Source: Glomus cerebriforme
Taxonomy: Eukaryota > Glomeromycota > Glomeromycetes > Glomerales > Glomeraceae
Assembly (NCBI GenBank): GCA_003550305.1
Contig: QKYT01000207.1
Location: 96,247-160,246, forward strand
Reading direction: 5' to 3'
Length of the DNA: 64,000 bases
Part shown: one piece after another, positions 48,300-59,952 of the stretch
How positions within the stretch are numbered: position 1 is the stretch's first letter
Layout of the letters: every line of letters starts with the position of its first letter
Made by a program: the position numbers and the translations under genes
The notes under the pieces: generated by a model
Database searches by the model: none
What the model saw: the letters and a program-made list of their open reading frames with translations, nothing else
Told to the model about the DNA's origin: nothing

Positions 48300-48600
48300 G
48301 TAATAAAAAAATTGGCCTAGATAAAAAAACCCATCGTTTCCAATTCTTTTTAATTCCGCTTCCTTTTTATTTATAACGCGATTTTCTCTAATTTATTTTC
48401 GTTTTTTCTTTTCATCGTTTATTACGAGAAATCACATCACAAACATAATAACTAAAAGTATGCATAAACATAATAACACCGTTAGTATTACTTATAAGGA
48501 TTATTAAGATTTAACTAGTTAAGCTTAATTTAAAATTATATTTTCGTTTAAAAATTTAAATAAATACAAATTCATTATGCAGTTTGGTGAACTAAATCTA
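48300..48600. repeat. Duplicated kinase 3' flank, copy 1
   Basis: CAATTCTTTTTAATTCCGCTTCC through ACCGTTAGTATTACTTATAA to TTCATTATGCAG. It recurs at 51060-51330, downstream of the scrap at 50770-51010, in the same orientation. It shows that the duplicated unit includes at least 300 bp beyond the stop codon. Confidence 0.75.
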
Positions 48601-49353
48601 AAATTGTTAGTACGACTTTTTAACGTGATATATAACTTGTGATAAATAGGATTTTACACTTTAAAAATTGTAACATGTTTTACTTTATTACTATTGTCAA
48701 TAAAGTATCCAAATTATATAATTTATGACAAGAAATTTCGCGTCATGCTAGTTTACAATTAAACCTAACTTTTTATATACTGATAAAGTCATAAATGATT
48801 AAAATTTATTAATTTTCTTATGTAACAGGTAAGTTATTAAACGCAAGTTAAATTCTATATAAAAATTATGTACGAATATTTTAGCTGAATAGGTTTATAT
48901 TATTGCTAAGATTAGAAAAAAAGCATATAAGTTAAAATTTTGAATTTTTAACGCTTAATGAAGCATTGTATAATGTAACAAAATTTTATTTTCTTTTTAA
49001 GAAATAAATAAAAACAAGAGATAAATGGTTAAGAAAAAAGGTGTTTGTATTTCGTTCTATATATTTTTACATAAAAATCTTTAAAATTTTCGACAAATAT
49101 TTTAATTCAAAATGATTAAATCAAATCCAGTATTCGATTTTATTACTGAATTTGAAAGGTTCAGTTAATCGAAGTTGTAATTAATCAGCGTTAAATGGAA
49201 TAAATCGATTGTTAAAATTATCTTCTTCTTAAAAACCCAAAAAAAAAAAAAAAATTATTTGAACGTATTGAATAGTGCGTATATCTGATATGTAAATTTA
49301 CGAAAAAATAATATTGCACTTTTATAATTTTTCGTAGAAAGTGGTCAGAAAAT

Positions 49354-50619
49354 TCAATTAATTGAATCTAATGGACGACTGAAATAAATGGCTTTTTCGT
49401 GACATGGTATAACCCTAAGATTCAACTTTTCTAAATTTGCAAATTTATCGTCAAATTGACTAAATAAATCTGTAATCCAATTTCCTATATATTCGCAAAT
49501 TTGGAATGCTGTTAGTCTATTCGAAGGATTTACATCTAAACACTGTAACATTAAATTAGAGTAAACAGGTGGAGTTCCATTAATAATATTTGGTTTTAAT
49601 CCTGAGCAGATTTCTTGAATGAGCTGATTATCATGGGGTTTATCAGAATAAGGACGCACACCGGCTGATAACATCCACATTATCATACCAAAACTATAGA
49701 TATCAGATTCTTTTGTTATTATATTTTCTTTAAAGACTTCTGGAGCAACGAAAGGTATTACGCCATAAATTTGTTGAGATGATATTTGTTTATCAACTGA
49801 TCCGTATAATCCAGTATCCGCGATTTTAATATCAATTGAATTCATTTTGGTTTCAACTAATATATTGCCTCCGTGTAAATTTCCATGAACAAGGTCATGC
49901 TCATGGATAAAATTAAGGCCTGTAGATATTGACCATAACATATCTACAATATCTCTCCAACAAAGAGTTCCCATAGATTCTTCAAGATACGAGTACAAGT
50001 TCCCATTTTTATAATATCTCATAATAAACATATAGCACGATGTTGGATCTTTAGTTATACCAATGCAATTTGCAAGTGCTCCATGTTGTAAGCATTTATG
50101 ATATCTATATAACTAATTAAAATTAAATAATAATTAAGTATTAAATTATTTAAATTTATTCGAAGCCGATCAAGCGGCGCAGAAACCAAAGCAATTGAAT
50201 ATTAAATACTTTACCTGGTCTATAAATTCTTGGCTTAGGTTTTGAGAATTATCTAAACGTTTTAGAATGACTTTAAGTGGACCACTACGAGTCCATATTT
50301 CGGCTTCTTCATCCAGCTTCCATCTTGGACCTTCTAACCACATTGCAGAATACATTGAGCTGAAAGCGCCTCTTTTATTAATATTTTTCACCAAGTCAAA
50401 TTGATCAAAATCAATCCACTCAAGAAAATCATTAGGTTTATTTGCATTTAGCTGAGTATGTCTAATAAATTCGTCTATTTTAGAATTTCCGCTGGTCCAA
50501 TTAGGAAAGTTTTCTTTCAAATTTAGAATATCACAAGTTTCACACCATGCTGCCGCGGTTCTTTGTCTTTTACACTCCAAACAGCTGCCATATGATGGAG
50601 ATTGGCCATCTAAAATCAT
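49354..50619 (-). CDS. Kinase-like protein K7 (predicted pseudokinase)
   Basis: Exon 1 is 50619-50215 and exon 2 is 50112-49354, with a 102-bp phase-0 intron (GTAAAG...AATTAG); 387 residues. ATG with MILDGQSPSYGSCLECKRQR. AWCETCD completes the C4 motif. KRGAFSSMYSA, VILKRLDN, EFIDQ. Exon 2 has LYRYHKCLQHGALANCIGIT, then HGNLHGGNILVE (catalytic Asp is Asn), IADTGLYGS and FVAPEVF. The stretch with AICDDPNPSDLSNQ seen in K5 and K6 is shortened (NWITDLFSQFDD). The first part of the intron is almost identical to that of K10, 8 kb away on the other strand. Confidence 0.85.
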
Positions 50620-50769
50620 ATCTCACAGAATGGATTAAATTAACTTGTAAATTTTTTTTTAAGAAAAACCAAGAGGAAAGAATAATTGAGTCCTATTTAA
50701 ATGTTTTTTTTTCCGCGGAAAATTTATCGCGGGTTGATAAAAAAATAGTAACTAATGTTGATCCATATT

Positions 50770-51010
50770 TCCGTATGTTTGTATGACTAAAGATTCAACA
50801 TTATGTTATGTATTTGTCTGAGAATGGGAACTTGTATTTGTATGTATGGGAATTCTTTTTGGTAAATGATGGAACTCTGCCTGTTTTCTTTGAATTAATG
50901 TTAAAATGCACCCCAAACTTTACGAATGTTTAGATTTAGAAAAATAAAATCTTAATTTTTTGCCGTCATGAAAGAACAAATTTTTCAGAAATTGATTATA
51001 ATTTTTCTAT
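50770..51010 (+). pseudogene. Internally deleted kinase exon-2 scrap
   Basis: It opens FVCMTKDSTLCYVFV (sisters: FGMTKDPTSCYMFV), then ENGNLYLYVWEF. It jumps directly to NDGTLPVFFELMLKC (C-lobe, most like K8), then LYECLDL and a degenerate tail. About 500 bp of the kinase fold is missing. It is followed by 51060-51330, a copy of the K6 3' flank. Confidence 0.75.
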
Positions 51011-51059
51011 GGAAAGTTTGAAAATATTTTATTATCGAATTCGTGTTTAAGCATTCATT

Positions 51060-51330
51060 CATTAGAATAAACATAATGTTAGTAATAATAAAAAAATTGG
51101 AATAAATAAAAATCAATCCCAATCGTTTCCTAATTCTTTTTAATTCCGTTTCCTTTTTATTTATAACGTGATTTTCTCTAATTTATTTTCGTTTTTTCTT
51201 GTCATCGTTCATTATGAGAAATCAATAAGTATGCATGCACAATACCGTTAGTATTACTTATAAGGATGATTAAGATTTTAATTAGTTAAGCTTAATTTAA
51301 ATTATATTTTCGTTTAAAAATTCATTATGC
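51060..51330. repeat. Duplicated kinase 3' flank, copy 2
   Basis: Matches 48300-48600 with small deletions. Together with the scrap just upstream it marks a former gene related to K6 and K8. Confidence 0.75.
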
Positions 51331-51636
51331 AGTTAGAAAACCTAAAATTAAAAATTGTCGAAGAAATAATACCCTTTTTGTCAGTATGATCTTCCTTAAC
51401 GTACACCCCGTATGCACAACTAAGTTGCGTCCGGTGATAAATAATTTAAAAATTGTCCCCAGGATAATAAAAAACGAAACATGGAGGACATAACATAAAA
51501 GTGAGAATTTACCATAACTTCTAAGCATGTACAGTACATTAATATTATAAAGTTTCCACTACTTTTTTACTTTATTACTATTTTCAATAAAAATAGACCG
51601 AATATTTTTTTTAAAAGTATATTTTAATAAAAATGC

Positions 51637-51879
51637 TTAGACGATAATATCAAACTTCGAATATGAAGTTATCACAGAAAATTGCGACAATTTTCTTCCT
51701 TTTTCTTTAGTTGTCGCAAGTTCCAGTCGTTGATATAAACGGATAGTTTCTGCAAAAAGTAAGTAATTTTTATTGTTTAGATTAAAATAGACGTAATTTG
51801 GCACTTCTATTACTAATTTGGCTAGAATTAGCAAAAAATTTAATAATAATTTTGTTCTAGATTGAGAATCCGGATTCAA
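51637..51879 (-). pseudogene. Unrecognised coding fragment
   Basis: An open frame of 80 codons without an ATG. It contains NPDSQSRTKLLLNF, a Tyr/Asn-rich middle, then ETIRLYQRLELATTKEKGRK and LSQFSVITSYSKFDIIV before a stop. The second half has coding-like amphipathic composition. It is probably the 3' exon of a lost gene. Family not recognised. Confidence 0.3.
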
Positions 51880-52428
51880 AGTAAAAATTGATTTTTTTTA
51901 AAGCAATACCCCCTGAATCAGCACCCGAACCCCGAGGTAGTTAGTCATCAGATTTGGATTTATCCCATTTAAATAAAATTGTGTCACGTTCCTACGTTCC
52001 TATCAGTCAGGGACTATGTAAGATGATTGGTTCTTGCTATTACACGAAAAGTAAGTACCCATGAACGTGATCTCTTTTTGGTCATAAAGAAAATAATAAT
52101 AATAACAAATATGCATGTTTATGTAATTATTTAATCATTTTAGAAAATTCATTTAGTTATGATAATTTATAATTAATTTAGACTTGTTAGAGATTAATTA
52201 AATCTGCAAGATACATTTATCTCTTTGGACTTTCATTTTAGTATATATTAATAGTTAGGATCACAACAAAGTATAATTTGAATCGGGTGCAAGGACCCAG
52301 GTAAAGAGAGAAAATTTCACGAAAAAAAAATTATATATAAGACCCTAACTTCATCTTTATCTTCGATGTTTTTTAAGCATTTTTATAATTATAACGAGAA
52401 TAACTAGTCACGAATTTGATCCTGAGAT

Positions 52429-54292
52429 ATGATTTTAAATGGCCAATTTCCGTCATATGGCAATTGTTCTGATTGCGGGAGACAACGAATCGCCGCAGCA
52501 TGGTGTGAAACTTGTGATATTCTAAATTTGAAAGAAAACTTTCCTAATTGGACCAGCGGAAATTCTAAAATAGACGAATTTATTAGACATACTCAGCTAA
52601 ATGCAAATAAGCCTAATGATTTTCTTGAGTGGATTGATTTCGATCAATTTGACTTGGTGAAAAATATTAATAAAAGAGGCGCTTTCAGCTCAATGTATTC
52701 TGCAACGTGGCTAAAAGGCCCAATGTGGAAACTAGATGAAGAAGCCGAAATATGGACTCGTAATGGTCCTATTAAAGTTATTCTAAAACGGTTAGATAAT
52801 TCTCAAAATATGAGTCAAGAATTTTTAGATCAAGTGAGTTTATTTATAAATATATACGAATTCTAACTCGAGATTTGGCCGTGGTTAGAAATTTTTTTAA
52901 CTTTTACAAAGTATAAATCAGTCTCTTTGTCCTCGAGAAGTTAGTTTCTTACATAATTTCAAATTATCGCATATATGGAATAATAGTTATAAGGACAACT
53001 ACCCAAGAGCACCACCAAAAAATTTTCGGTAACGTGACTTTTGGCCCGCACTATGGACTTTTAGCCAACATTAAAAAATTAAGGGAGTGGCAAATAATTA
53101 GTGACAAATACGATTTTATTCTAAGTTCACAGAGGGAGGTGTGACAGGTCACGTTACCGAAAATTTTTTTGATGGTGCTCCTGGTTAGTTATATAAAGGC
53201 ACTATAGAAAAAATTAAAAAATTACTATTAGCAGGCCAAATACGTTAAATTTGGCGCAAAGAACCCATTTATTTATCTGTGAGAATGGATAATCGGGTTA
53301 GTAAATTATCATAATAAAATATTAAATGTTTGTAATCACTCTTTATGTGATCATAATGGTCTTTGTATCACATACTGTATAAAATTCTAATAAATTTTAA
53401 AATAATAAATACAAACCACGTGCCTGTGTCTCGAAATAAATTTTAATGATGTTTAGTATATTTATTTTGTTTTATTTTTATCAAAAAGTTATATAGATAT
53501 CACAAATGTTTACAAAATGGAGCACTCGCAGATTTCTTTGGTATAACCAAAGATTCAACATCCTGTTTTACATTCGTTATGAAATATTATGAAAACGGAA
53601 ATTTGTATTCATATCTTGAAGAATCTATGGGAATAATTTGTTGGAGAGACATTGTAGAAATGTTGTGGTCAATATCTACGGGTCTTGAATCTATTCATGA
53701 ATACAGTTTAGTTCATGGATATTTACACGGAGGGAATATATTAGTCGAAAGTGAAATGGATTCAATTGACGCTAAAGTTGCTGATACCGGATTACACGGA
53801 CCTGTTGATAAACAAACATCTCAACAAATTTATGGCGTAGTACCTTTTGTTGCTCCCGAAGTCTTTAGTGATAATATACTAACAATAGAATCTGATATTT
53901 ATAGCTTTGGTATGATCATGTGGACGTTATCAGCTGGTGTACGTCCTTATTACGATAGACCTCATGATAAACAGCTTATTCAAGAAATTTGCTCAGGATT
54001 AAGACCAAATGTTATTAACGGAACTCCACCTGTTTTCTTTGAATTAATGTTAAAATGTTTAGACGCTAAACCATCTAATAGACCAACAGCATCCCAAATT
54101 TGTGAGTGTTTAGAAAATTGGGTTTCGGCAATTTGTGATGAACCAGAACCATCTGATTTATCTAATCAATTTGATGCTGGCGAAGAAATTAAATTCACTA
54201 ATTTGGAAAATTCTAACTTTAATACTTCAACTTGTCATGAAAAAGCCATTTATTTCAGCCGTCCACTCAATATTATTGAAACTTTTGCATAG
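52429..54292 (+). CDS. Kinase-like protein K8 (predicted pseudokinase)
   Basis: Exon 1 is 52429-52833 and exon 2 is 53489-54292, with a 655-bp phase-0 intron (GTGAGT...AAAAAG) carrying the MITE 52997-53190; 402 residues. MILNGQFPSYGNCSDCGRQR, AWCETCD, KRGAFSSMYSA, then TWLKGPMWKLDEEAE, VILKRLDN, EFLDQ. Exon 2 has HGYLHGGNILVE (catalytic Asp is Tyr, the bulkiest change in the cluster), VADTGLHGP, FVAPEVF, and WTLSAG where sisters have WMLSAG. The C-lobe reads FFELMLKCLDAKPSNRP, which also appears in the scrap at 50770-51010. The tail reads CHEKAIYFSRPLNIIETFA. Confidence 0.85.
52997..53190. mobile_element. 194-bp MITE in the K8 intron
   Basis: AACTACCCAAGAGCACCACC on the left and, reversed, AACTAACCAGGAGCACCATC on the right, both followed by AAAAAATTTTCGGTAACGTG. 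Near-perfect 40-bp arms. Its core (53035-53110) contains degraded traces of the dispersed repeat seen at 11390 and 35995. 54300-55300 holds nothing recognisable. Confidence 0.8.
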
Positions 54293-55309
54293 AAAGTGGA
54301 AATTTAATTTTATACATGCAATATACGATTTTTATTATGGAATTATGGCAATATTTAATTAAATAAGTAAAAAATATAATATATACAAGATCGAATTTCG
54401 AAAACAAAAAATGCTTCTTATTTTTTAAGTGTAGCTTCTCTCTTCTAAATAAGACACATTAAACTATAGAAAAAGTAGAAACCTTTCTTTATAAAATCAT
54501 GGTGTTCTTTTTTTTGACGATATTTTTAGTTTTTGAAATTAATCTTCCAACTAGAATAAGAATAAGATAATAGAATTAAAAAAAAATTATTTATTAGGAG
54601 GCCAAGAAAAAAAAATAAGATTACGCGAGACAATACAAGATTCTAATTCTAAGATTTATTCATTATTATTAAGATTAAGAACTTAATTTACGAATATTTA
54701 TTAGTATAAATCAAATAGATTATTCTAGAAAAAAAAATAATCTCCTTTAATTTACTTTTTTTCTTTTTTAAAGCAGAATCATTTTAACGTGTATCGCAAA
54801 AAAGGATTTCTCGAATTCGTTGACGGTTGTATTTGGATGAAGTCTGGATTTGACATTCCGTGATGTCCGAAACCTTTCAAATTACATTATTTTTTTTATC
54901 GTGTATATAAAATAATAAGATATATGGGTAACGACTTTCAATCATTTCGAATAAATAATTTGAATAAAGTTTTTTTTAATTTAATTTTCAGTGCTGTGGA
55001 AGAAATTCTGTTAATTTGAAGATTGGAAGTTAAAGCAAGTGCACTACCTAATGATAAATCAAAGAAGCGGAACATTACAGTTTCCAATATAAATCATAGC
55101 TTTGTCTCTTAGATAATGAATAATATAAAAGTGTAATAAATATAACATGTAAGATATGTTTCTGGCTTCTATATTGATTTTAGCAGCTTTACTTTGTTAA
55201 TTATTTTGCTCTTTAATTTATTTTAGATAATTAAATAAAATCATTTCATCCAAAAGGCGGACAAGTAAGTCATTTTTAAAATTTTATGATGAGAGAACCA
55301 AAAGAGATA

Positions 55310-55479
55310 TTGTAGCCCAAATCTACCATGTTCCAAGTCAAATTTGTGACAATTTTATGTCCAAAACTTGACATATCACAAATTAACTCGATAGTCCTAT
55401 TCGAGGTATTTGAAATCAAAACATAAACTAACCAAGTTGGTTGTTTGGAAACATGATAGTTTGGAGTTTGGGCTACAAT
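55310..55479. mobile_element. Diverged copy of the GTAGCCCAAAC MITE family
   Basis: TTGTAGCCCAAATCTACCATG on the left and GTTTGGGCTACAA on the right. Central parts are eroded relative to 45713-45945. Confidence 0.65.
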
Positions 55480-55486
55480 TTAAGAT

Positions 55487-55653
55487 GGGGACGGTTCGCT
55501 CGGTTCCGAACCGATATTATTGAGCGAATCGGTTCGAATTGGATGAACTTCCATAATACGATTTGGTCAGTTCGGTTCAAAACTGAGTCAGTTCATATCA
55601 AAAAATTGATACTGAATCGAACCGCTCAACTGCGACCCTTCCCATCCTAGTTA
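55487..55653. mobile_element. Foldback element with GGTTCG-rich ends
   Basis: Left TAAGATGGGGACGGTTCGCT and, reversed, right CTAGGATGGGAAGGGTCGCA, followed on both arms by GAGCGGTTCG or CTCGGTTCCG. Short GGTTCG/CGAACC words are repeated inside. It resembles a short hAT-type non-autonomous element, and sits directly against the MITE ending at 55479. Confidence 0.55.
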
Positions 55654-55879
55654 CACTAGTTACAATAGAGGAAATCCACCATAAGGACATGAAAACATCT
55701 AGAGTTGCCAATCAGATACTAATCAAAGATTCTGAATTTTTGGCTTATATCGATAATTGAAAACATTTTAAACGAATAGTATCTGTTGAGAACTTTTCTT
55801 TCATTGTTTTAATGATGTATCTAAAAAAATTCTCTACAAGTTACTTAACAATATGCAAAGCTTCATAAATCTTTTTGTA

Positions 55880-56054
55880 CCGTATAGCACTGCATAANNN
55901 NNNNNNNNNNNNNNNNNNNNNNNNNNNNNNNNNNNNNNNNNNNNNNNNNNNNNNNNNNNNNNNNNNNNNNNNNNNNNNNNNNNNNNNNNNNNNNNNNNNN
56001 NNTAAATCAGGTAAATTGATTCAGACCCGGGGTATTTTATGCAGTGCTATACGG
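55880..56054. repeat. Inverted repeat flanking an assembly gap
   Basis: CCGTATAGCACTGCATAA (55880-55897) and its exact reverse complement (56037-56054) enclose 105 unknown bases (55898-56002) and 34 known ones. The gap therefore falls within a foldback element, and the palindrome itself is a likely cause of the assembly failure. Confidence 0.75.
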
Positions 56055-56217
56055 GTAATCAGAAAGAGGTTTTTACGACTTTATAAATACAGGTAAAATT
56101 CACGAAAGCAAAATTTTAGGTTATACAATATAAACTTAATGGTAGGTAAGAAAAGTGAAAAAAAATGGCTAGAAATTTAATAAATATTTTCGTTACGACT
56201 TACAAGTTAAGATTCAT

Positions 56218-56422
56218 GTAGCCTAAACTCTAACATGTCCCAAATCAAACTTGGGAAACCTTATATCCGAAATTTGACCATGTCCCAAACTAACCCAGTC
56301 TTAAATGGTGATTTGAGATATTAAACGTTTAAATTTTATTAGTTTTGTTTGGGATATGGTTAAATTCGGACATAGGATTGTCCCAAGTCGGATTCGGGAC
56401 ATGGTTACGTTTGGACTACAAC
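56218..56422. mobile_element. 205-bp MITE, GTAGCCCAAAC family
   Basis: TGTAGCCTAAACTCTAACATG on the left and CATGGTTACGTTTGGACTAC on the right. The interior is collinear with 45713-45945 except for a deletion of one of the two TCCCAAGT blocks. 56430-57680 shows no recognisable gene. Confidence 0.75.
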
Positions 56423-57689
56423 ATCGATATCTTATTTAGCAAAGATCATTTTATGGATAGCCTCGACAAAAGATTAATTAATAAAAGCTTCATAAGAAAT
56501 TTTATTATCTCATTTTGGAAACTATAATAATGAACCACAGACATGAATATTAACAGTCATATTATTTTTTAAATGATTTTTAATAATTTTGAAGAAAGCT
56601 AGAAAGCTAACTTATTTGATTTTCATGACAATGAATATTAAAAAAAACGAAATTAACGTATTGATTGCATGTTTGCATGTTGAGATCCTATTCGTTAAAA
56701 CGATGATTGATTGAATGAACATAGTCCATATATATCTCACAAAGAATATGCAACACAACGTTTGTGACACTATATACCATTTTTAGATTAAAATGAGAAT
56801 CAAGATTTTTTTTTTTTCAAATTAAATGTACAAGTAATTTATTTTTTAATTGTAAATTTACCCAATCTCTTTTATATTTCATATCATATGTCTAGTTACA
56901 TTTAAACATCAAGTCATTTCTTTTTAGAAAAAATTAGTAGTATTATTCCCGATTTAGTAAATAAAAAAATAATCCTCATATATTGGTCATCTGAAATGCT
57001 TTTGTTTCTAAAATCAATCTTTGGCTGTATAGATTCATTACCCAATTGATTATTTCTAGAAATTTTCTTTATATATGGCACCATATAAGTTTAGTTTTTA
57101 TAATGTATTTGTTAATATAAAAGGAAAATATTGCGGATTCCAAATACTCCATGAAAATCTTCGTAAACAAACTTGATTGTCTTTTAAAAAAAAAAAGAAA
57201 ATTGACAAATTTGATAATCGGAATACACGGAAAAGACAAACATTCATGAATTACTCTTGGCATTGGGAAATCATATATTACCAACGCACATTGTGATATG
57301 TGATAATATTGAAAGAATAATGCAAAATTTTACGGTAGTTTCGACATTAAAGTTTTTTTCATAACTATTTTAACTGTAGATAGAACGGATGTATAAGAAA
57401 ACTAATCAATCTCTGAAAAAAATAATTGATTCTTATAATAAAATTAAAAGTATAATATCAATTGTTAGATATATAAAAGTCCACAATATTACTAATCTCT
57501 AGGTGACTACTCTTTTTGTTTATTACTATCCAATGATTTTTATAAATGGAGTTTATGTATGAGATTTGGGAAGTTATTAATCAATCGCTATATTTAGTTA
57601 GTTTTTCCGCAGAAAAAGAAATTATTTTAAATAGGTCTCAAAATTCTTTTCTGTTTTTTTTTTAAGAAATCCATAACACACTCCGAGAT

Positions 57690-58952
57690 ATGAATTTAAA
57701 TGGCCAATCTCCGTCATATGGTCTTTGTTATGAATGTAAACAACAACGAACCGCCGCAGCATGGTGCAAAATTTGCGATATTGCATCTTTGAAAGAAAAT
57801 TTTCGTAATTGGACCAGCGGAAATTCTAAAATAGACGATTTTATTAGATATACTCAGCTAAATGCAAATAAACCTAATGATTTTCTTGAGTGGATTGATT
57901 TTGACCGATTCGATTTAGTTGAATATACAAATAAGAAAGGTGCTTTCAGCTCAATTTATTCCGCAATGTGGTTGGAAGGTCCAAGATGGAAACTGGATGA
58001 TGAAGCCGAAATATGGACTCGTAGTGGTCCAATCAAAGTTATTCTAAAACGTTTAAATAATTCTCAGAACCTAAGCCAAGAATTTATAGACCAGGTAAAG
58101 TATTTTATATTCAATTGCTTTGGTTTCTGCGCCGCTTGATCGGCTTTGACTAAATTTTAATTATTATTTAATTTTAATTAGTTATATAGATATCATAAAT
58201 GCTTACAACATGGAGCACTTGCAAATTGCATTGGTATAACTAAAGATCCAACATCGTGCTATATGTTTGTTATGAGATATTATAAAAATGGGAACTTGTA
58301 CTCGTATCTTGAAGAATCTGTGGGAACTCTTTATTGGAGAGATATTGTAGATATGTTATGGTCAATATCTACGGGTCTTGAATCTATTCATGAATATGGT
58401 TTAGTTCATGGAAATTTACACGGAGGAAATATATTAATCGAACGCAAAATGAATTCAATTGATGCTAAAATCGCGGATACTGGATTACACGGACCTGCTG
58501 ATAAACAAACATCATCTCAACAAATTTATGGCGTAATACCTTTTGTCGCTCCAGAAGTCTTTAAAGAAAATATAATAACAAAAGTATCTGATATCTATAG
58601 CTTTGGTATGATCATGTGGGTGTTATCAGCTGGTGTGCGTCCTTATTCTGATAAACCCCATGATAATCAGCTCATTCAAGAAATCTGCTCAGGATTAAGA
58701 CCAAATGTTATTAATGGAACTCCACTTGTTTACTCTAATTTAATGTTACAGTGTTTGGATGTAAATCCTTCGAATAGACCGACGGTATTCCAAATTTGCG
58801 AATATATAGGAAATTGGATTTCAGATTTATCAAGTCAATTTGGAGATAATGCCGAAACTAAATTTGCGAATTTAGAAAAGTTGAATCTTAGGATTATACC
58901 ATGTCACGAAAAAGCCACCTATTTTAGTCGTCCATTAGATTCAATTAATTGA
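57690..58952 (+). CDS. Kinase-like protein K10 (predicted pseudokinase, mosaic)
   Basis: Named K10 here (K9 is not used for an intact gene). Exon 1 is 57690-58094 and exon 2 is 58182-58952, with an 87-bp phase-0 intron (GTAAAG...AATTAG); 391 residues. MNLNGQSPSYGLCYECKQQR, AWCKICD, EYTNKKGAFSSIYSA (as in K2, K5 and K6), VILKRLNN, EFIDQ. Exon 2 shares GLESIHEYGLVHG with K8 but FKENIITKVSDIYSF and YIGNWISDLSSQF with K7. HGNLHGGNILIE (catalytic Asp is Asn), IADTGLHGP, FVAPEVF. The intron start is nearly identical to that of K7. The patchwork suggests gene conversion among neighbours. Confidence 0.85.
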
Positions 58953-59587
58953 TTATCTAACCATTTTTAACGCTGATTCATTACAATCGAAACTTTTTTG
59001 TGGGATCAAATATCGAATAACGGATTTGATTTAAATCACAACCTGACGTTTTAAATCAATATATTTTTCGAATAATTTATTGCAATTATGTAGATTTTTA
59101 TGTAAAAAATATATATGATCGGAATCATAAACACTTTTTCTTCTTTAAGGTCTCTTATTTTTTTTAAAAAAAAAGATTTGTACATATTTCATGTACGACT
59201 AATAAAGAATTTTTTATTTTGAAATTAAAAATTAATACATGTAACTCTTTTATCAATTAATACCACAATTTTGCATCCATGAATAAAGATATCTTGTCAT
59301 CCAAACAAATTATTATTCAAATTGGATTTCAAATTCCGGTTGACTTGCAATGAAATGAATGAATTGACGAATAGTGCATAATTAATTTAAATGATTCGAC
59401 CTTTTTAGCATATTTGTGACATGACGTTTTAAGAGGAATGCAATTTGCAATAAAGATAAAATTTTAATGAAAATAGAAAATGATTACCTTATGATTTAAT
59501 TTTCATTTAATGCAGCGTACCTGTTTTGGTAATATTTGAATGATAAATATTTGAATAGTAAAATGACATAGTAGTAATACTACTACT

Positions 59588-59658
59588 TCCCCAGTATCAC
59601 CACAAAATTTTCACCCCCACGTGACCTGTAATTTTAGTCAGAGTTAGCTGGCCAGAAT
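59588..59658. repeat. Single end of a CACGTGACC-bearing repeat
   Basis: CCCAGTATCACCACAAAATT, then CCCCCACGTGACCTGTAATTTTAG and AGTTAGCTGGCC. An inverted relative is at 63623-63690, and the outer part resembles the end of the element at 11236. Confidence 0.55.
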
Positions 59659-59715
59659 TATTAAAGCAAAATAATGATCTACGATCACGTGTACTTTAGT
59701 AAACAACGTTTTGAC

Positions 59716-59938
59716 AATCATATATTCCCCTTTCTCTGATCACATGAGTACAGTAGCTAATGCTACCTCGGATCCTTTGGCAGCCAGCAGTCAGGCGCTA
59801 AATTCTTTTTTTAGGTTTAGAACTAGACATAGTGATAGAGTAGCATATATCTTGTAGTGTAATTTTCTTTTTAATTATGCCGATATAACTTTCCTATCTC
59901 TTTGCTGTACTACGTTAAAAATAAAAATAAAAATAAAA
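59716..59938 (+). mobile_element. Truncated LINE-like copy, 3' end only
   Basis: It contains CCTTTGGCAGCCAGCAGTCAGG, AACTAGACATAGTGATAGAG and an AAAAAT tail, matching the 3' end of the element at 32124-34223. It is flanked by AACGTTTTGAC at 59705-59715 and 59943-59953. No coding sequence remains. Confidence 0.65.
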
Positions 59939-59952
59939 TTTTAACGTTTTGA

